64,000 nt of DNA from Bhargavaea changchunensis (GTDB lineage: Bacteria > Bacillota > Bacilli > Bacillales_A > Planococcaceae). The notes beneath the pieces were generated by a model. It was not told where the DNA came from and made no database searches. It was given only the letters and a program-made list of their open reading frames with translations. Positions 40,302 through 49,298 of the stretch are shown piece after piece. The DNA is taken from positions 124,001 through 188,000 of the forward strand of contig NZ_JBHTCT010000012.1 of assembly GCF_042665595.1 (NCBI RefSeq), written 5' to 3'. A program made the translations under genes and the position numbers. How positions within the stretch are numbered: the first letter of the stretch is position 1; each line of letters opens with the position of its first letter.

Positions 40302-40834
40302 GAGTGAAGAAAAAAGGTGTCTGGTTCCTGACGTTGCTGAGCCTTGTGGCCGTGATCGGAGTGTACTATCTGTTCGACCGCAATCCGATGCCGTTTGATG
40401 GTATTACGATCTTCTCGGACGATACAATCAAGGACACGGAGCTTGGCGATGCAGGCAGTGATGCGACCCCGGTATTCGCTGAAAGCTACCTGTTTGAAGA
40501 GCTGAGGATGGAAATGCGCAATGAACGCAGCCAGCAGCGCGAATTGCTCACACAGAAAATCACATCCGATGATCTTACTGCCGAAGAGCGCGACAAGGCA
40601 TTTAACGAGATGCAGGGACTCACCAAGCGGGAGACGGCAGAAGCCATGCTCGAGATGCTGATCAAGGACCTCGGCTACGAAGATGCCGTCGTCCGTACCG
40701 AAGACGGGACAGTGAAAGTCAGCGTCATCGCCGATGAATTGTCAGCCGCACAGGCAGACCAGATCGTGTATATGGTCAAGAGCGAGTGGGAAGATTCCTC
40801 AACCGTTTCCGTGGATTTTAAATCAGGACAATGA
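40298..40834 (+). CDS. spoIIIAH: Stage III sporulation protein AH
   Basis: 178 residues (about 218 in Bacillus). N-terminal membrane anchor (GVWFLTLLSLVAVIGVYYLF) and a C-terminal YscJ/FliF-like ring domain (AEAMLEMLIKDLGYEDAVVR, then VKVSVIADELSAAQADQIV) that in Bacillus binds SpoIIQ across the forespore membranes. The linker carries many Glu/Arg residues. It is the best-preserved gene of this operon. A terminator follows. Confidence 0.88.
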   Translation: MRVKKKGVWFLTLLSLVAVIGVYYLFDRNPMPFDGITIFSDDTIKDTELGDAGSDATPVFAESYLFEELRMEMRNERSQQRELLTQKITSDDLTAEERDKAFNEMQGLTKRETAEAMLEMLIKDLGYEDAVVRTEDGTVKVSVIADELSAAQADQIVYMVKSEWEDSSTVSVDFKSGQ

Positions 40835-40836
40835 TC

Positions 40837-40862
40837 AAGGCCTGTGCAGGGCCTTTTTCTTT
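40837..40862 (+). terminator. Terminator after spoIIIAH
   Basis: AAGGCC (40837-40842) pairs with GGCCTT (40850-40855), followed by TTTCTTTTT. Confidence 0.75.
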
Positions 40863-40961
40863 TTAGGTTAAAAATTCAGTCAATGAATGTCCAATCTCGT
40901 ACTTCAGTACCAGATTCCTCGCTTTTACGTGATAAGTATTTCAAAAACCTTTACAAACGTC

Positions 40962-40967
40962 TAAAAT
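40962..40967 (+). promoter_or_regulatory. Possible -10 element of accB
   Basis: TAAAAT 38 bases before the accB start; TTTCAA 17 bases further up is a poor -35. Upstream, GTACT-TC-AGTAC (40899-40910) is a short perfect palindrome of unknown use. Confidence 0.35.
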
Positions 40968-41004
40968 GTAAGGGTACACATTTAAAGTAAGAGGAGTCGT
41001 CAAA

Positions 41005-41514
41005 ATGCTTAAAATTCAAGAGATCCGCGAAATCATCAAATTGATCGACCAAACGGGAATTGAAGAATTCAAGTACAAGACGGAAGAAGGGGAGATCAAG
41101 CTGAAAAAAGGCGGTGCCGTCCAAGTGACCGAAACTGCTCCTGCAGCCCAGGTCCCTGCTGCTCCCGTATCCGCACCTGCTCCTGCCGCACCTGCAGCCC
41201 AGCCTGCGCCTGCAGCAAGCGAAGAGCCGAAGCAGACGGAAGCCGCACCTGCACCCGCTTCCCAGGATGAAAACCTGCTGGAAGTAAAATCCCCGATGGT
41301 CGGCACATTCTATCAGTCGCCATCACCGGATGCCCCGGCATTCGTCGCTTTAGGCGACAAGGTCAAGCCGGACAGCGTCGTCTGTATCGTCGAAGCAATG
41401 AAACTGTTCAACGAAATCGAAGCTGAAATAAACGGAGAGATTGTCCAAATTCTCGCAGAAGACGGGCAACTCGTCGAGTACGGCCAGCCGCTGTTCCTGG
41501 TCAAGCCGGAATAA
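41005..41514 (+). CDS. accB: Biotin carboxyl carrier protein of acetyl-CoA carboxylase
   Basis: 169 residues. Carries biotin between the carboxylase and transferase halves of acetyl-CoA carboxylase, first step of fatty acid synthesis. An N-terminal helix is followed by an Ala/Pro-rich linker (residues 37-85) and the biotinyl domain with the EAMKLFNE motif (Lys near 135). GAGGAGT precedes the ATG. It is followed after ten bases by accC. Confidence 0.96.
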   Translation: MLKIQEIREIIKLIDQTGIEEFKYKTEEGEIKLKKGGAVQVTETAPAAQVPAAPVSAPAPAAPAAQPAPAASEEPKQTEAAPAPASQDENLLEVKSPMVGTFYQSPSPDAPAFVALGDKVKPDSVVCIVEAMKLFNEIEAEINGEIVQILAEDGQLVEYGQPLFLVKPE

Positions 41515-41524
41515 GGGGGCCGAC

Positions 41525-42901
41525 ATGATGAAAAAAGTCCTTATTGCCAACCGCGGGGAAATTGCTGTCCGCATCATCCGTGCGTGCCGTGACCTCGGCA
41601 TTCAGACGGTTGCCGTCTATTCCGAGGCGGACCGGGAAGCCCTGCACGTCGAAATGGCCGATGAAGCATACTGCATCGGCCCGAAGCAATCCAAAGACAG
41701 TTACCTGAACTTCACGAACGTCATCAGTGTCGCGAAGATGACCGGCTGCGACGGGATCCATCCGGGCTACGGATTCCTTGCGGAAAACGCCGATTTCGCA
41801 GAACTCTGCGAAGAAGTGAATGTCACATTCATCGGGCCTTCTGCTGAGGCCATCTCCAAGATGGGCACAAAAGATGTTGCCCGCGAAACCATGCGCCAGG
41901 CCGGCGTGCCGGTCGTCCCGGGCTCCAAAGGAATCGTCGACGGTCCCGAAGGCGCCCTGGAAGTCGCAAATGAAATCGGCTTCCCGGTCATCATCAAGGC
42001 AACTGCAGGCGGCGGGGGGAAAGGGATCCGAGTCGCCCGGGATGAGGCCGAGCTGAGGAAGGGTGTCGAGATCACCCAGAAAGAAGCCGCTGCAGCATTT
42101 GGCAACCCTGGAGTCTACATCGAGAAATTCATTGAGAATTTCCGCCATGTCGAGATCCAGGTGCTCGCTGACCAGTTCGGCAACACGATCCACCTTGGCG
42201 AGCGCGACTGCTCGATCCAGCGCCGCATGCAGAAGCTGGTCGAGGAAGCGCCGTCGCCGGCACTTTCACAGGAGACCCGTGAGAAGATGGGACAGGCTGC
42301 AGTGCTTGCTGCGCAGGCTGTTGGCTATCGCAGTGCCGGTACGGTCGAGTTCATCTATGACCATATCAATGACAAGTTTTACTTTATGGAGATGAACACA
42401 CGGATCCAGGTGGAACATCCGGTCACCGAGATGGTGACGGGCATCGACCTGATCGCACAGCAACTCAAGGTTGCGGCGGGCGAACCGCTTGAAATCAAGC
42501 AGGAAGATGTAAAAATCAATGGCTGGTCCATTGAGTGCCGCATCAATGCGGAAAATCCGTCGCGCAACTTCATGCCGTCTCCCGGACGTGTGAATATGTA
42601 CATCGTACCGGGCGGCAACGGGGTCCGAGTCGACTCAGCGGTTTATCCGGGTTACATGATTCCGCCGTTTTATGATTCGATGGTCGCCAAACTCATCACG
42701 TTTGCGGACACGCGCGAAGAGGCTGTTGCCCGTATGAAGCGCGCCCTGTCGGAGTTCGTCGTGGAAGGCGTCGATACGACCATTCCGTTCCATCTCAATC
42801 TCATGGACCATGAAGTGTTCAAGTCAGGGGACTTCGATACAAAGTTCCTTGAAAAATATGATGTAATGGCTGAAACTGAAGAAGAAGCCAGACAACATTG
42901 A
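41525..42901 (+). CDS. accC: Biotin carboxylase subunit of acetyl-CoA carboxylase
   Basis: 458 residues, ATP-grasp enzyme that carboxylates biotin on AccB. KKVLIANRGEIAVRIIRAC at the start; GGGGKGIR near residue 164 is the ATP loop; MEMNTRIQVEHPVTEMVTG near 287 contains catalytic residues. The ATGATG start at 41525 has AAGGGGG upstream; a frame open from 41441 would overlap accB. Confidence 0.97.
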   Translation: MMKKVLIANRGEIAVRIIRACRDLGIQTVAVYSEADREALHVEMADEAYCIGPKQSKDSYLNFTNVISVAKMTGCDGIHPGYGFLAENADFAELCEEVNVTFIGPSAEAISKMGTKDVARETMRQAGVPVVPGSKGIVDGPEGALEVANEIGFPVIIKATAGGGGKGIRVARDEAELRKGVEITQKEAAAAFGNPGVYIEKFIENFRHVEIQVLADQFGNTIHLGERDCSIQRRMQKLVEEAPSPALSQETREKMGQAAVLAAQAVGYRSAGTVEFIYDHINDKFYFMEMNTRIQVEHPVTEMVTGIDLIAQQLKVAAGEPLEIKQEDVKINGWSIECRINAENPSRNFMPSPGRVNMYIVPGGNGVRVDSAVYPGYMIPPFYDSMVAKLITFADTREEAVARMKRALSEFVVEGVDTTIPFHLNLMDHEVFKSGDFDTKFLEKYDVMAETEEEARQH

Positions 42902-42917
42902 GAAAGGGATGATCCGG

Positions 42918-43319
42918 ATGGCAGAACAACCGAATTCCTCCCATGAGGCAGCGGCCGCAGCCGGCAAGGAGATGTACGGCAAGGTGGAGCTCGCTCCCGA
43001 AGTGCTTGAAGTGATCGTCGGCATCGCCACTGCAGAAGTGGACGGGGTTGCCGATATGAGAGGATCATTTGCAACCGGCGTAGCAGAAAAACTGGGGCGC
43101 AAGGTTCACGGCAAAGGAGTCAAGATCGACTATAACGATGAGGGGCTCTTCATCGATGTCTACTGTTCGGTCGCATACGGCCGTTCGGTCCCGTCCGTTG
43201 CCCGTGAAATCCAGAAAAATGTCCGCCAGTCGGTTTTCAACATGACCGCTATCGAACCGGAAGAAGTGAACGTCCATATCACAGGCATTCAGTTCGACCA
43301 GACGGAAGAACGCGCCTGA
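42918..43319 (+). CDS. yqhY: Asp23/Gls24 family protein (YqhY)
   Basis: 133 residues. Envelope stress or acyl-metabolism linked family; Bacillus YqhY limits acetyl-CoA carboxylase activity, and the gene is in the same operon here. Core pattern VLEVIVGIATAEVDGVADM near residue 34 and VHGKGVKIDYNDEGLFIDV (given as two runs). The ATG at 42918 has AAAGGG about nine bases before; ATG 42909 is too close. Confidence 0.9.
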   Translation: MAEQPNSSHEAAAAAGKEMYGKVELAPEVLEVIVGIATAEVDGVADMRGSFATGVAEKLGRKVHGKGVKIDYNDEGLFIDVYCSVAYGRSVPSVAREIQKNVRQSVFNMTAIEPEEVNVHITGIQFDQTEERA

Positions 43320-43323
43320 AAGG

Positions 43324-43350
43324 AAAGCCGCCAATTCATGGCGGCTTTTT
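43324..43350 (+). terminator. Terminator after accB-accC-yqhY
   Basis: AAAGCCGCCA (43324-43333) pairs with TGGCGGCTTT (43339-43348), then TT. Confidence 0.88.
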
Positions 43351-43381
43351 ATGTCCGGATTCATACGTCGGGGTTAAAATA

Positions 43382-43390
43382 TGCTATCAT
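43382..43390 (+). promoter_or_regulatory. Extended -10 promoter of nusB
   Basis: TGC followed by TATCAT (43385-43390), 35 bases before the start codon. Confidence 0.45.
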
Positions 43391-43425
43391 AGTCCAGAAC
43401 GATGCAAAAAGAGGAGATTGCCCGG

Positions 43426-43809
43426 ATGAAACGACATGAAGCACGAGAAAAAGCCATGCAGACGCTGTTCCAGCTGGACAGCACGGAGATGACGCCGGAA
43501 GAGGCCATGGAGCATATCACGGGCGAGGATGATGTCCGTGACCCGTTTTATGAGTCCCTCGTCGTAGGCACATACGGCAAGCGGGAAGAAATCGACGGAT
43601 CATTGAAGTCGAAGCTTGAAAACTGGAAGCTGGAACGGCTCCCGAAGGTTGAGAGGACCGTGCTTCGGATGGCCGTCTACGAACTCCTTCATGCGAAGGA
43701 AACACCATCCAAAGTCGTGCTGAACGAAGCGATCGAGCTCAGCAAGACATTCGGGGATGAAAAATCAAGCCGCTTCGTGAACGGCGTACTTTCCAAATAC
43801 ACAGACTGA
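43426..43809 (+). CDS. nusB: Transcription antitermination factor NusB
   Basis: 127 residues, all-helical RNA-binding protein that with NusE binds boxA and prevents early termination in rRNA operons. Starts KRHEAREKAMQTLFQLD (Arg-rich RNA-binding face); the end KSSRFVNGVLSK is conserved. GAGGAG lies nine bases before ATG 43426. Confidence 0.95.
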   Translation: MKRHEAREKAMQTLFQLDSTEMTPEEAMEHITGEDDVRDPFYESLVVGTYGKREEIDGSLKSKLENWKLERLPKVERTVLRMAVYELLHAKETPSKVVLNEAIELSKTFGDEKSSRFVNGVLSKYTD

Positions 43810-43835
43810 AACCTATACAGCTTGGAGTGAAACAA

Positions 43836-44696
43836 GTGGAAGGCAAGATCATTGACGGCAAAGAAATCAGCAGGCAGGTAAAGGAAGAAATAAAAGAGGG
43901 CGTGGAACGCCTCAAGGCTGAAGGGATGACACCCGGGCTCGCGGTCATTCTCGTCGGGGACGATCCTGCATCGGCGTCGTACGTCGGCAGCAAAGAACGC
44001 ACCACCAAGACACTCGGCATGCATTCCGAAGTCATCAGGATGGACAAGGATACAAGTGAGTCGGCCCTTCTGGACGAGATCAGAAGGCTGAACGGAGATC
44101 CGTCCATCCACGGCATCCTCGTCCAGCTTCCGCTGCCGGAGCAGATCGACGAGCAGCGGGTCATTGAAGCCATTCATCCAGATAAGGATGTCGACGGCTT
44201 CCACCCTGAGAATGCCGGAAGGCTCATGGCCGGGATGGACGGGTTTGTTCCGTGCACGCCTCTCGGCATCATGGTGATGCTTGAGCGATCCGGAGTGGAT
44301 CTGAACGGCAAGCACGCCGTCGTGGTCGGCCGGAGCAATATCGTCGGCAAGCCGATGTCCATGCTTCTTCTCCATGCAAATGCGACCGTCACAGTCTGCC
44401 ATTCCAGGACGGAGGATCTGCCGTCCATCACCCGACAGGCCGATATCCTGGTCGCGGCGGTCGGGCGCGAGGGCATGATCGGCCCGGAGCACGTCAAGGA
44501 CGGGGCCGTTGTCATCGATGTCGGCATCAACCGGGGCGAAGACGGGAAGCTTCATGGGGACGTTGATTTCGAACGTGTACGCCCATCTGCTTCCGCCATT
44601 ACACCGGTTCCGGGCGGAGTGGGCCCGATGACCATCGCCATGCTGATGTCCAACACCCTGAAAAGTGCGGAAAAAGCCCTCCGGGAAACACGCTGA
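43836..44696 (+). CDS. folD: Bifunctional methylenetetrahydrofolate dehydrogenase/cyclohydrolase FolD
   Basis: 286 residues. Interconverts 5,10-methylene-, methenyl- and formyl-THF with NADP+. Active Lys in SYVGSKERTTKTLGM near residue 53, QLPLPEQID near 97, GRSNIVGKPMSMLL near 165, and PGGVGPMTIAMLMSNTL at the end. GTG 43836 is preferred because GGAG lies eight bases upstream; GTG 43827 overlaps that site. It uses methylene-THF made by the glycine cleavage enzymes. Confidence 0.95.
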   Translation: MEGKIIDGKEISRQVKEEIKEGVERLKAEGMTPGLAVILVGDDPASASYVGSKERTTKTLGMHSEVIRMDKDTSESALLDEIRRLNGDPSIHGILVQLPLPEQIDEQRVIEAIHPDKDVDGFHPENAGRLMAGMDGFVPCTPLGIMVMLERSGVDLNGKHAVVVGRSNIVGKPMSMLLLHANATVTVCHSRTEDLPSITRQADILVAAVGREGMIGPEHVKDGAVVIDVGINRGEDGKLHGDVDFERVRPSASAITPVPGGVGPMTIAMLMSNTLKSAEKALRETR

Positions 44697-44730
44697 CCGG
44701 ACGGAACATCACAGATAAAAAATTACAGCA

Positions 44731-44782
44731 AGCGGCAAGGGCGGCACAGATCCCACGGGAAGCCTGCCGCTCCTGCCGCTTA
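44731..44782 (+). terminator. Imperfect hairpin between folD and xseA
   Basis: AGCGGCAAGGGCGGCA (44731-44746) faces TGCCGCTCCTGCCGCT (44765-44780) with two imperfect pairs; the T-tail is weak, so it may only slow polymerase. Confidence 0.45.
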
Positions 44783-44814
44783 TTTACTGTAACCATTAGA
44801 GAGGCGGTGCCCGC

Positions 44815-46167
44815 ATGCAAAATCCCTATCTTAGCGTCGGCGCGCTGACCAAATATATCAAGCGGAAATTTGATGCGGACCTTCATCTGCGCGATGTCTA
44901 CGTCAAGGGGGAGCTGTCGAACGTCAAGCTCCACTCCTCGGGACATATCTACTTTACATTGAAGGATAGCCGCTCGCGCATCAATGCAGCTATGTTCCGC
45001 TCCAACGCTTCCAGGCTGAAATTCCGGCCGGAAGAAGGGATGAACGTCCTCGTCCGTGGAGATGTGAATGTCTATGAGGCCGCCGGGCAATATCAGCTTT
45101 ACGTGAATACGATGCAGCCCGACGGTGTCGGCGAACTTTATGTCGCTTTTGAGCAGCTCAAGGAGCGGCTCAGGAAGGAAGGGCTGTTCAACGCCGAATG
45201 GAAACAGCCGATTCCGGCATTTCCGGGAAGGGTGGGGGTGATCACGGCGCCTACAGGCGCGGCAGTGCGGGACATCTGCACGACCCTGAACCGCAGATAT
45301 CCGCTGGCAGATGTGCTGCTGTTTCCTGCCATCGTCCAGGGACCCAATGCGGTTCCCTCAATAGTCAGTGCAATCCGCCAGGCCAACGGGCATGGCGATA
45401 TTGATGTGCTGATCGTCGGGCGCGGAGGAGGATCAATCGAAGACTTATGGGCGTTCAATGAAGAGGAAGTGGCCAGGGAGATATTCTCATCGCGCATTCC
45501 GGTCATCAGTGCGGTGGGCCATGAAACCGACACGGTCATAGCCGACTTCGTGGCAGACCTGCGGGCGCCCACACCAACCGCCGCCGCAGAACTGGCTGTA
45601 CCTGACCAAGTCGAAGTATCAAGGCGCATTCTCGAATCGAGATCAAGGCTCCACCAATCGCTCATGACGATGATCCGGCACGAGCGGAAACGGCTGGACC
45701 GACTGGAATCATCCTATCCGATGAGCTACCCTGAACGGCTTTACCGCCCGTTTGCCGAAAAGCTGGAAGGGCTGGATGTACGTCTGGAACAGGCTGCAGC
45801 CAGGCTCCACGCCGACCGGAGGCAGGCCGTCTCCAATCTGGATGCCCGTCTTGGCGCCCGATCACCGGTCCGGATCTTGGAGCAGGCAGTCGAGCGGACC
45901 GGCCGGCTTGACCGCGAACTTCATCGCGCGGCGGAAGAAACGATCCGGCATCACGGCAGGACACTTGCGTCGTCGATAAGGACCCTCCAGGCCCTGAACC
46001 CGCTTTCCGTCATGGAGCGGGGCTACAGTCTTGTCCGGAGCGGCGACCGAGTGATTAAGTCTGCGGGAGAGCTCGGTCATGGAGACCGCGTCTCCATTTC
46101 ATTCCGCGACGGCAAGGTGGAGGCTGTCGTGGATAGCCCTTCAGAACGAAAGGACGTGGAACAATAA
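44815..46167 (+). CDS. xseA: Exodeoxyribonuclease VII large subunit
   Basis: 450 residues. Degrades single-stranded DNA. N-terminal OB fold (YLSVGALTKYIKRKFDAD onward), catalytic core with GRGGGSIEDLWAFNEE near residue 200 and SAVGHETDTVIADFVAD near 238, then a coiled-coil region and ERGYSLV near 400. Directly joined to xseB. GAGAGGCGGTG upstream of ATG. Confidence 0.96.
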   Translation: MQNPYLSVGALTKYIKRKFDADLHLRDVYVKGELSNVKLHSSGHIYFTLKDSRSRINAAMFRSNASRLKFRPEEGMNVLVRGDVNVYEAAGQYQLYVNTMQPDGVGELYVAFEQLKERLRKEGLFNAEWKQPIPAFPGRVGVITAPTGAAVRDICTTLNRRYPLADVLLFPAIVQGPNAVPSIVSAIRQANGHGDIDVLIVGRGGGSIEDLWAFNEEEVAREIFSSRIPVISAVGHETDTVIADFVADLRAPTPTAAAELAVPDQVEVSRRILESRSRLHQSLMTMIRHERKRLDRLESSYPMSYPERLYRPFAEKLEGLDVRLEQAAARLHADRRQAVSNLDARLGARSPVRILEQAVERTGRLDRELHRAAEETIRHHGRTLASSIRTLQALNPLSVMERGYSLVRSGDRVIKSAGELGHGDRVSISFRDGKVEAVVDSPSERKDVEQ

Positions 46168-46425
46168 ATGGACGAACAAAAACAGGATAATAAGAATATA
46201 CGTTTTGAAGAGGCGATCGGCCGTCTGGAGGAGATTGTACGGCGCCTGGAATCCGGGGATGTTCCTTTGGAAGATGCCATCGACCTGTACAAAAAAGGGA
46301 TGGAGCTTTCCGCTGTCTGCCACAGCAAGCTTCAGTCGGCGGAAAAGCAACTTGTGACGCTGATTGATAAAGAGGGGGAAGCGACAGCCTTTGATCCGGC
46401 TCAAGGAGGAAACCGGGATGAATGA
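46168..46425 (+). CDS. xseB: Exodeoxyribonuclease VII small subunit
   Basis: 85 residues, coiled coil: FEEAIGRLEEIVRRLESGDV, then PLEDAIDLYKKGMEL is the family signature. The ATG begins right after the xseA stop. It overlaps ispA by eight bases. Confidence 0.94.
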   Translation: MDEQKQDNKNIRFEEAIGRLEEIVRRLESGDVPLEDAIDLYKKGMELSAVCHSKLQSAEKQLVTLIDKEGEATAFDPAQGGNRDE

Positions 46426-47302
46426 AAAACTTAAAGATTTCATGGACAGCCGTGTCGATGACCTGGTTCCTGTCCTTGAGGATGCCGTAAGAAAGCTGGA
46501 TACCGATTCACGTCTGAAGGAATCGATGCTTTATTCCCTGACGGCCGGCGGCAAGAAAATCCGTCCGCTGCTCATTTCCGCCGTACTGCACGACCTCGGC
46601 CGCGTCCATCCGGCAGAACTCCATGTCGGCGCGGCACTGGAGATGGTCCATACATACTCATTGATCCACGATGACCTTCCTGCGATGGATGACGATGACC
46701 TCCGCCGCGGCAAGCCGACGAACCATAAGGTTTACGGAGAGGCCACTGCAATACTCGCCGGGGACGCCATGCTGACAGAAAGTTTTTCCGTCATCGGCAA
46801 GGCTCCATCCCTGACCGATTCGGAGAAACTCGAACTCATCCTTCTTCTGACACGCGCTGCCGGTGCGGAAGGCATGGTCGGCGGCCAGATGCTTGATATG
46901 GCTGCGGAGAAAAAGAAGCTTACGGAAGAGGAACTGCAGAACGTCCACCGCCTCAAAACCGGGGCGCTTCTGACTTTTGCCGTTGAGGCGGGCGCAGTCC
47001 TTTCAAAGGCAAAATCAACAGAGCGGGAACAGCTGAGACGCTATGCCAGGCATATCGGTATCGCTTTCCAGATCCAGGACGACATCCTGGATGTGGTCGG
47101 GGATGAAAAAGTCACCGGCAAAAAAACCGGTGCGGATGCGGAACAGGGGAAAAACACCTACCCGGGCATTTTGACGTTGGAAGGTGCAAAGCAGAAGCTG
47201 AACCATCACCATTCCGAAGCCGTCAAAGCCGTTTCGTTCCTGAAAGATCCGGAACCGATTCTCCGGCTGCTTGCGGATTACATCATCCACCGGGTCTCCT
47301 GA
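46418..47302 (+). CDS. ispA: Farnesyl diphosphate synthase (polyprenyl synthetase)
   Basis: 294 residues. Makes FPP from IPP and DMAPP, for undecaprenyl phosphate and quinones. First Asp-rich motif DDLPAMDDDDLRRG near residue 84; second QDDILDVVGD near 222; KKIRPLL near 45 binds diphosphate. ATG 46418 follows AAGGAGGAAACCGGG. Next to dxs, the first MEP enzyme. Confidence 0.95.
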   Translation: MNEKLKDFMDSRVDDLVPVLEDAVRKLDTDSRLKESMLYSLTAGGKKIRPLLISAVLHDLGRVHPAELHVGAALEMVHTYSLIHDDLPAMDDDDLRRGKPTNHKVYGEATAILAGDAMLTESFSVIGKAPSLTDSEKLELILLLTRAAGAEGMVGGQMLDMAAEKKKLTEEELQNVHRLKTGALLTFAVEAGAVLSKAKSTEREQLRRYARHIGIAFQIQDDILDVVGDEKVTGKKTGADAEQGKNTYPGILTLEGAKQKLNHHHSEAVKAVSFLKDPEPILRLLADYIIHRVS

Positions 47303-47335
47303 TGGGGGCGTTTGGTTTGTGTACGGGTGGGACAC

Positions 47336-47344
47336 TGCTATAAT
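47336..47344 (+). promoter_or_regulatory. Extended -10 promoter of dxs
   Basis: TGC plus TATAAT (47339-47344), 50 bases before the start codon; TTTGTG at 47316-47321 is a poor -35 at 17 bases. Confidence 0.6.
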
Positions 47345-47393
47345 GGACAAAGAATATTTTTACCTATTTTTTAGATAAAGGTGAGTGATGGCG

Positions 47394-49298
47394 ATGGATT
47401 TGACCAAGATTTCCGATCCATCCTTCCTGAAGGAACTCGGCAACGGGGAATTGGAGGCTCTGGCTTCGGATATCCGGTCGTTCCTGATCCGTGAGCTGTC
47501 TGCTACCGGCGGCCACATCGGGCCGAACCTCGGGGTCGTTGAGCTGACAATCGCCCTTCACCGGGCTTTTGACAGCCCGCAGGATAAGATCATTTGGGAT
47601 GTCGGGCATCAGGCCTACGTCCACAAAATCCTGACCGGCCGTGCGTGTGATTTCTCAACACTCAGGAAGTACCGGGGCCTATGCGGGTTCCCGAAGAGAA
47701 TCGAAAGCGAGCATGATGTCTGGGAAACCGGCCACAGTTCGACTTCCCTGTCGGCAGCGATGGGCATGGCGGCTGCGCGCGACATCAAGGGTGCGGATAA
47801 CCATGTCATCCCGGTGATCGGGGACGGTGCACTGACCGGCGGGATGGCACTTGAAGCGCTGAACCATATCGGTTCCGAGCGCACGAACATGACTGTCATC
47901 CTGAACGACAATGAGATGTCGATCGCACCGAACGTCGGCGCGCTCCATAATGTGCTCGGCAGGCTTAGGACAGCGGGCAAGTACAACAAGGCAAAAGATG
48001 AGCTGGAGTATCTGCTCAAGAAAATTCCGGCGGTTGGCGGCAAACTGGCGTCAACAGCGGAGCGCGTGAAAGACAGCCTCAAGTACCTGCTCGTCACGGG
48101 CGTCTTTTTCGAAGAACTTGGATTTACCTATCTCGGACCGGTGGACGGCCATAGCTTTGAGGATCTCGAAGCGAACCTGAATTACGCCAAGAAAATGGAA
48201 GGGCCTGTCCTCATCCATGTTCTGACAAAAAAAGGGAAAGGCTTCCGCCCGGCAGAGGAAGACAAGATTGGCACATGGCACGGAACCGGGCCGTATAAGC
48301 TTGAAACGGGCGACCTTATCAAATCTCCGGCAAAAGCTCCGGGGTGGAGCGCGCTTATCGCGGAGACGGTCCGCCGGATCGCACGCGAAGACAAACGGGT
48401 CGTCGCAATCACTCCCGCCATGCCGGTCGGCTCTAAGCTGGAGGGCTTCGCCTCGGAATTCCCTGACCGCATGTTCGATGTCGGCATCGCCGAGCAGCAT
48501 GCGACAACGATGGCTGCAGGTCTTGCCGTTGAAGAGATGAAGCCATTTCTTGCCATTTACTCGACCTTCCTCCAGCGCGCATATGATCAGGTTCTCCATG
48601 ACATTGCAAGACAGAACCTGAATGTATTCATCGGCATCGACCGAGCGGGTCTTGTAGGCGCGGATGGCGAGACTCATCAGGGTGTCTTCGACATTGCATT
48701 CCTAAGAAGCATGCCAAACCTGACAATCATGATGCCGAAAGATGAGAACGAAGGCCAGCACATGGTCAGGACGGCAATCAGTTACGGGGACGGGCCAATT
48801 GCCCTTAGGTACCCTCGCGGCAACGGTCTCGGCGTGCCGCTCGATGAAGAGCTGAGGGAAATTCCGATCGGCTCCTGGGAGATACTTTTGGAAGGCGCTG
48901 ATGCGGCCATCCTGACATTCGGGACAACAATCCCGATGGCGCTTTCCGCTGCGGATCGCCTCCGTGAAAAAGGCATTGATGCAGCCGTTGTGAATGCACG
49001 CTTCATCAAGCCGTTTGACGAGGAAATGCTGAAAAACCTCCTCGAGAGAAAAATCCCGCTCGTCACTGTTGAAGAAGCGGTTCTGGCCGGAGGTTTCGGA
49101 AGCGGAGTCATGGAATTTGCGCATGACCATGGTTTCCACGGAGCGATCATTGACCGCTTGGGCATCCCGGACAAGTTCATTGAGCACGGAAGCGTCACTG
49201 AACTTCTTGAGGAAATCGGGATGACTGACGAAGCGCTCGCGGATAAAGTGGAAGAACTGGTGGGATTGTCCCGCCAGAAAGGCATGCATGCTCTATGA
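47394..49298 (+). CDS. dxs: 1-deoxy-D-xylulose-5-phosphate synthase
   Basis: 634 residues. First MEP step: pyruvate plus glyceraldehyde 3-phosphate to DXP with thiamine diphosphate. GDGALTGGMALEALN near residue 142 is the ThDP motif, HGTGPYKLETGD near 297, and catalytic Glu in DVGIAEQHATTMAAGLA near 362. The ATG at 47394 gives the Bacillus-like MDLTKISDPSFLKEL; three earlier in-frame starts exist within nine bases. Overlaps tlyA by four bases. Confidence 0.97.
   Translation: MDLTKISDPSFLKELGNGELEALASDIRSFLIRELSATGGHIGPNLGVVELTIALHRAFDSPQDKIIWDVGHQAYVHKILTGRACDFSTLRKYRGLCGFPKRIESEHDVWETGHSSTSLSAAMGMAAARDIKGADNHVIPVIGDGALTGGMALEALNHIGSERTNMTVILNDNEMSIAPNVGALHNVLGRLRTAGKYNKAKDELEYLLKKIPAVGGKLASTAERVKDSLKYLLVTGVFFEELGFTYLGPVDGHSFEDLEANLNYAKKMEGPVLIHVLTKKGKGFRPAEEDKIGTWHGTGPYKLETGDLIKSPAKAPGWSALIAETVRRIAREDKRVVAITPAMPVGSKLEGFASEFPDRMFDVGIAEQHATTMAAGLAVEEMKPFLAIYSTFLQRAYDQVLHDIARQNLNVFIGIDRAGLVGADGETHQGVFDIAFLRSMPNLTIMMPKDENEGQHMVRTAISYGDGPIALRYPRGNGLGVPLDEELREIPIGSWEILLEGADAAILTFGTTIPMALSAADRLREKGIDAAVVNARFIKPFDEEMLKNLLERKIPLVTVEEAVLAGGFGSGVMEFAHDHGFHGAIIDRLGIPDKFIEHGSVTELLEEIGMTDEALADKVEELVGLSRQKGMHAL

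Noticed and set aside
40895..40915. FapR operator before accB
   Set aside because: Half sites are imperfect and separated by six bases where five are expected.
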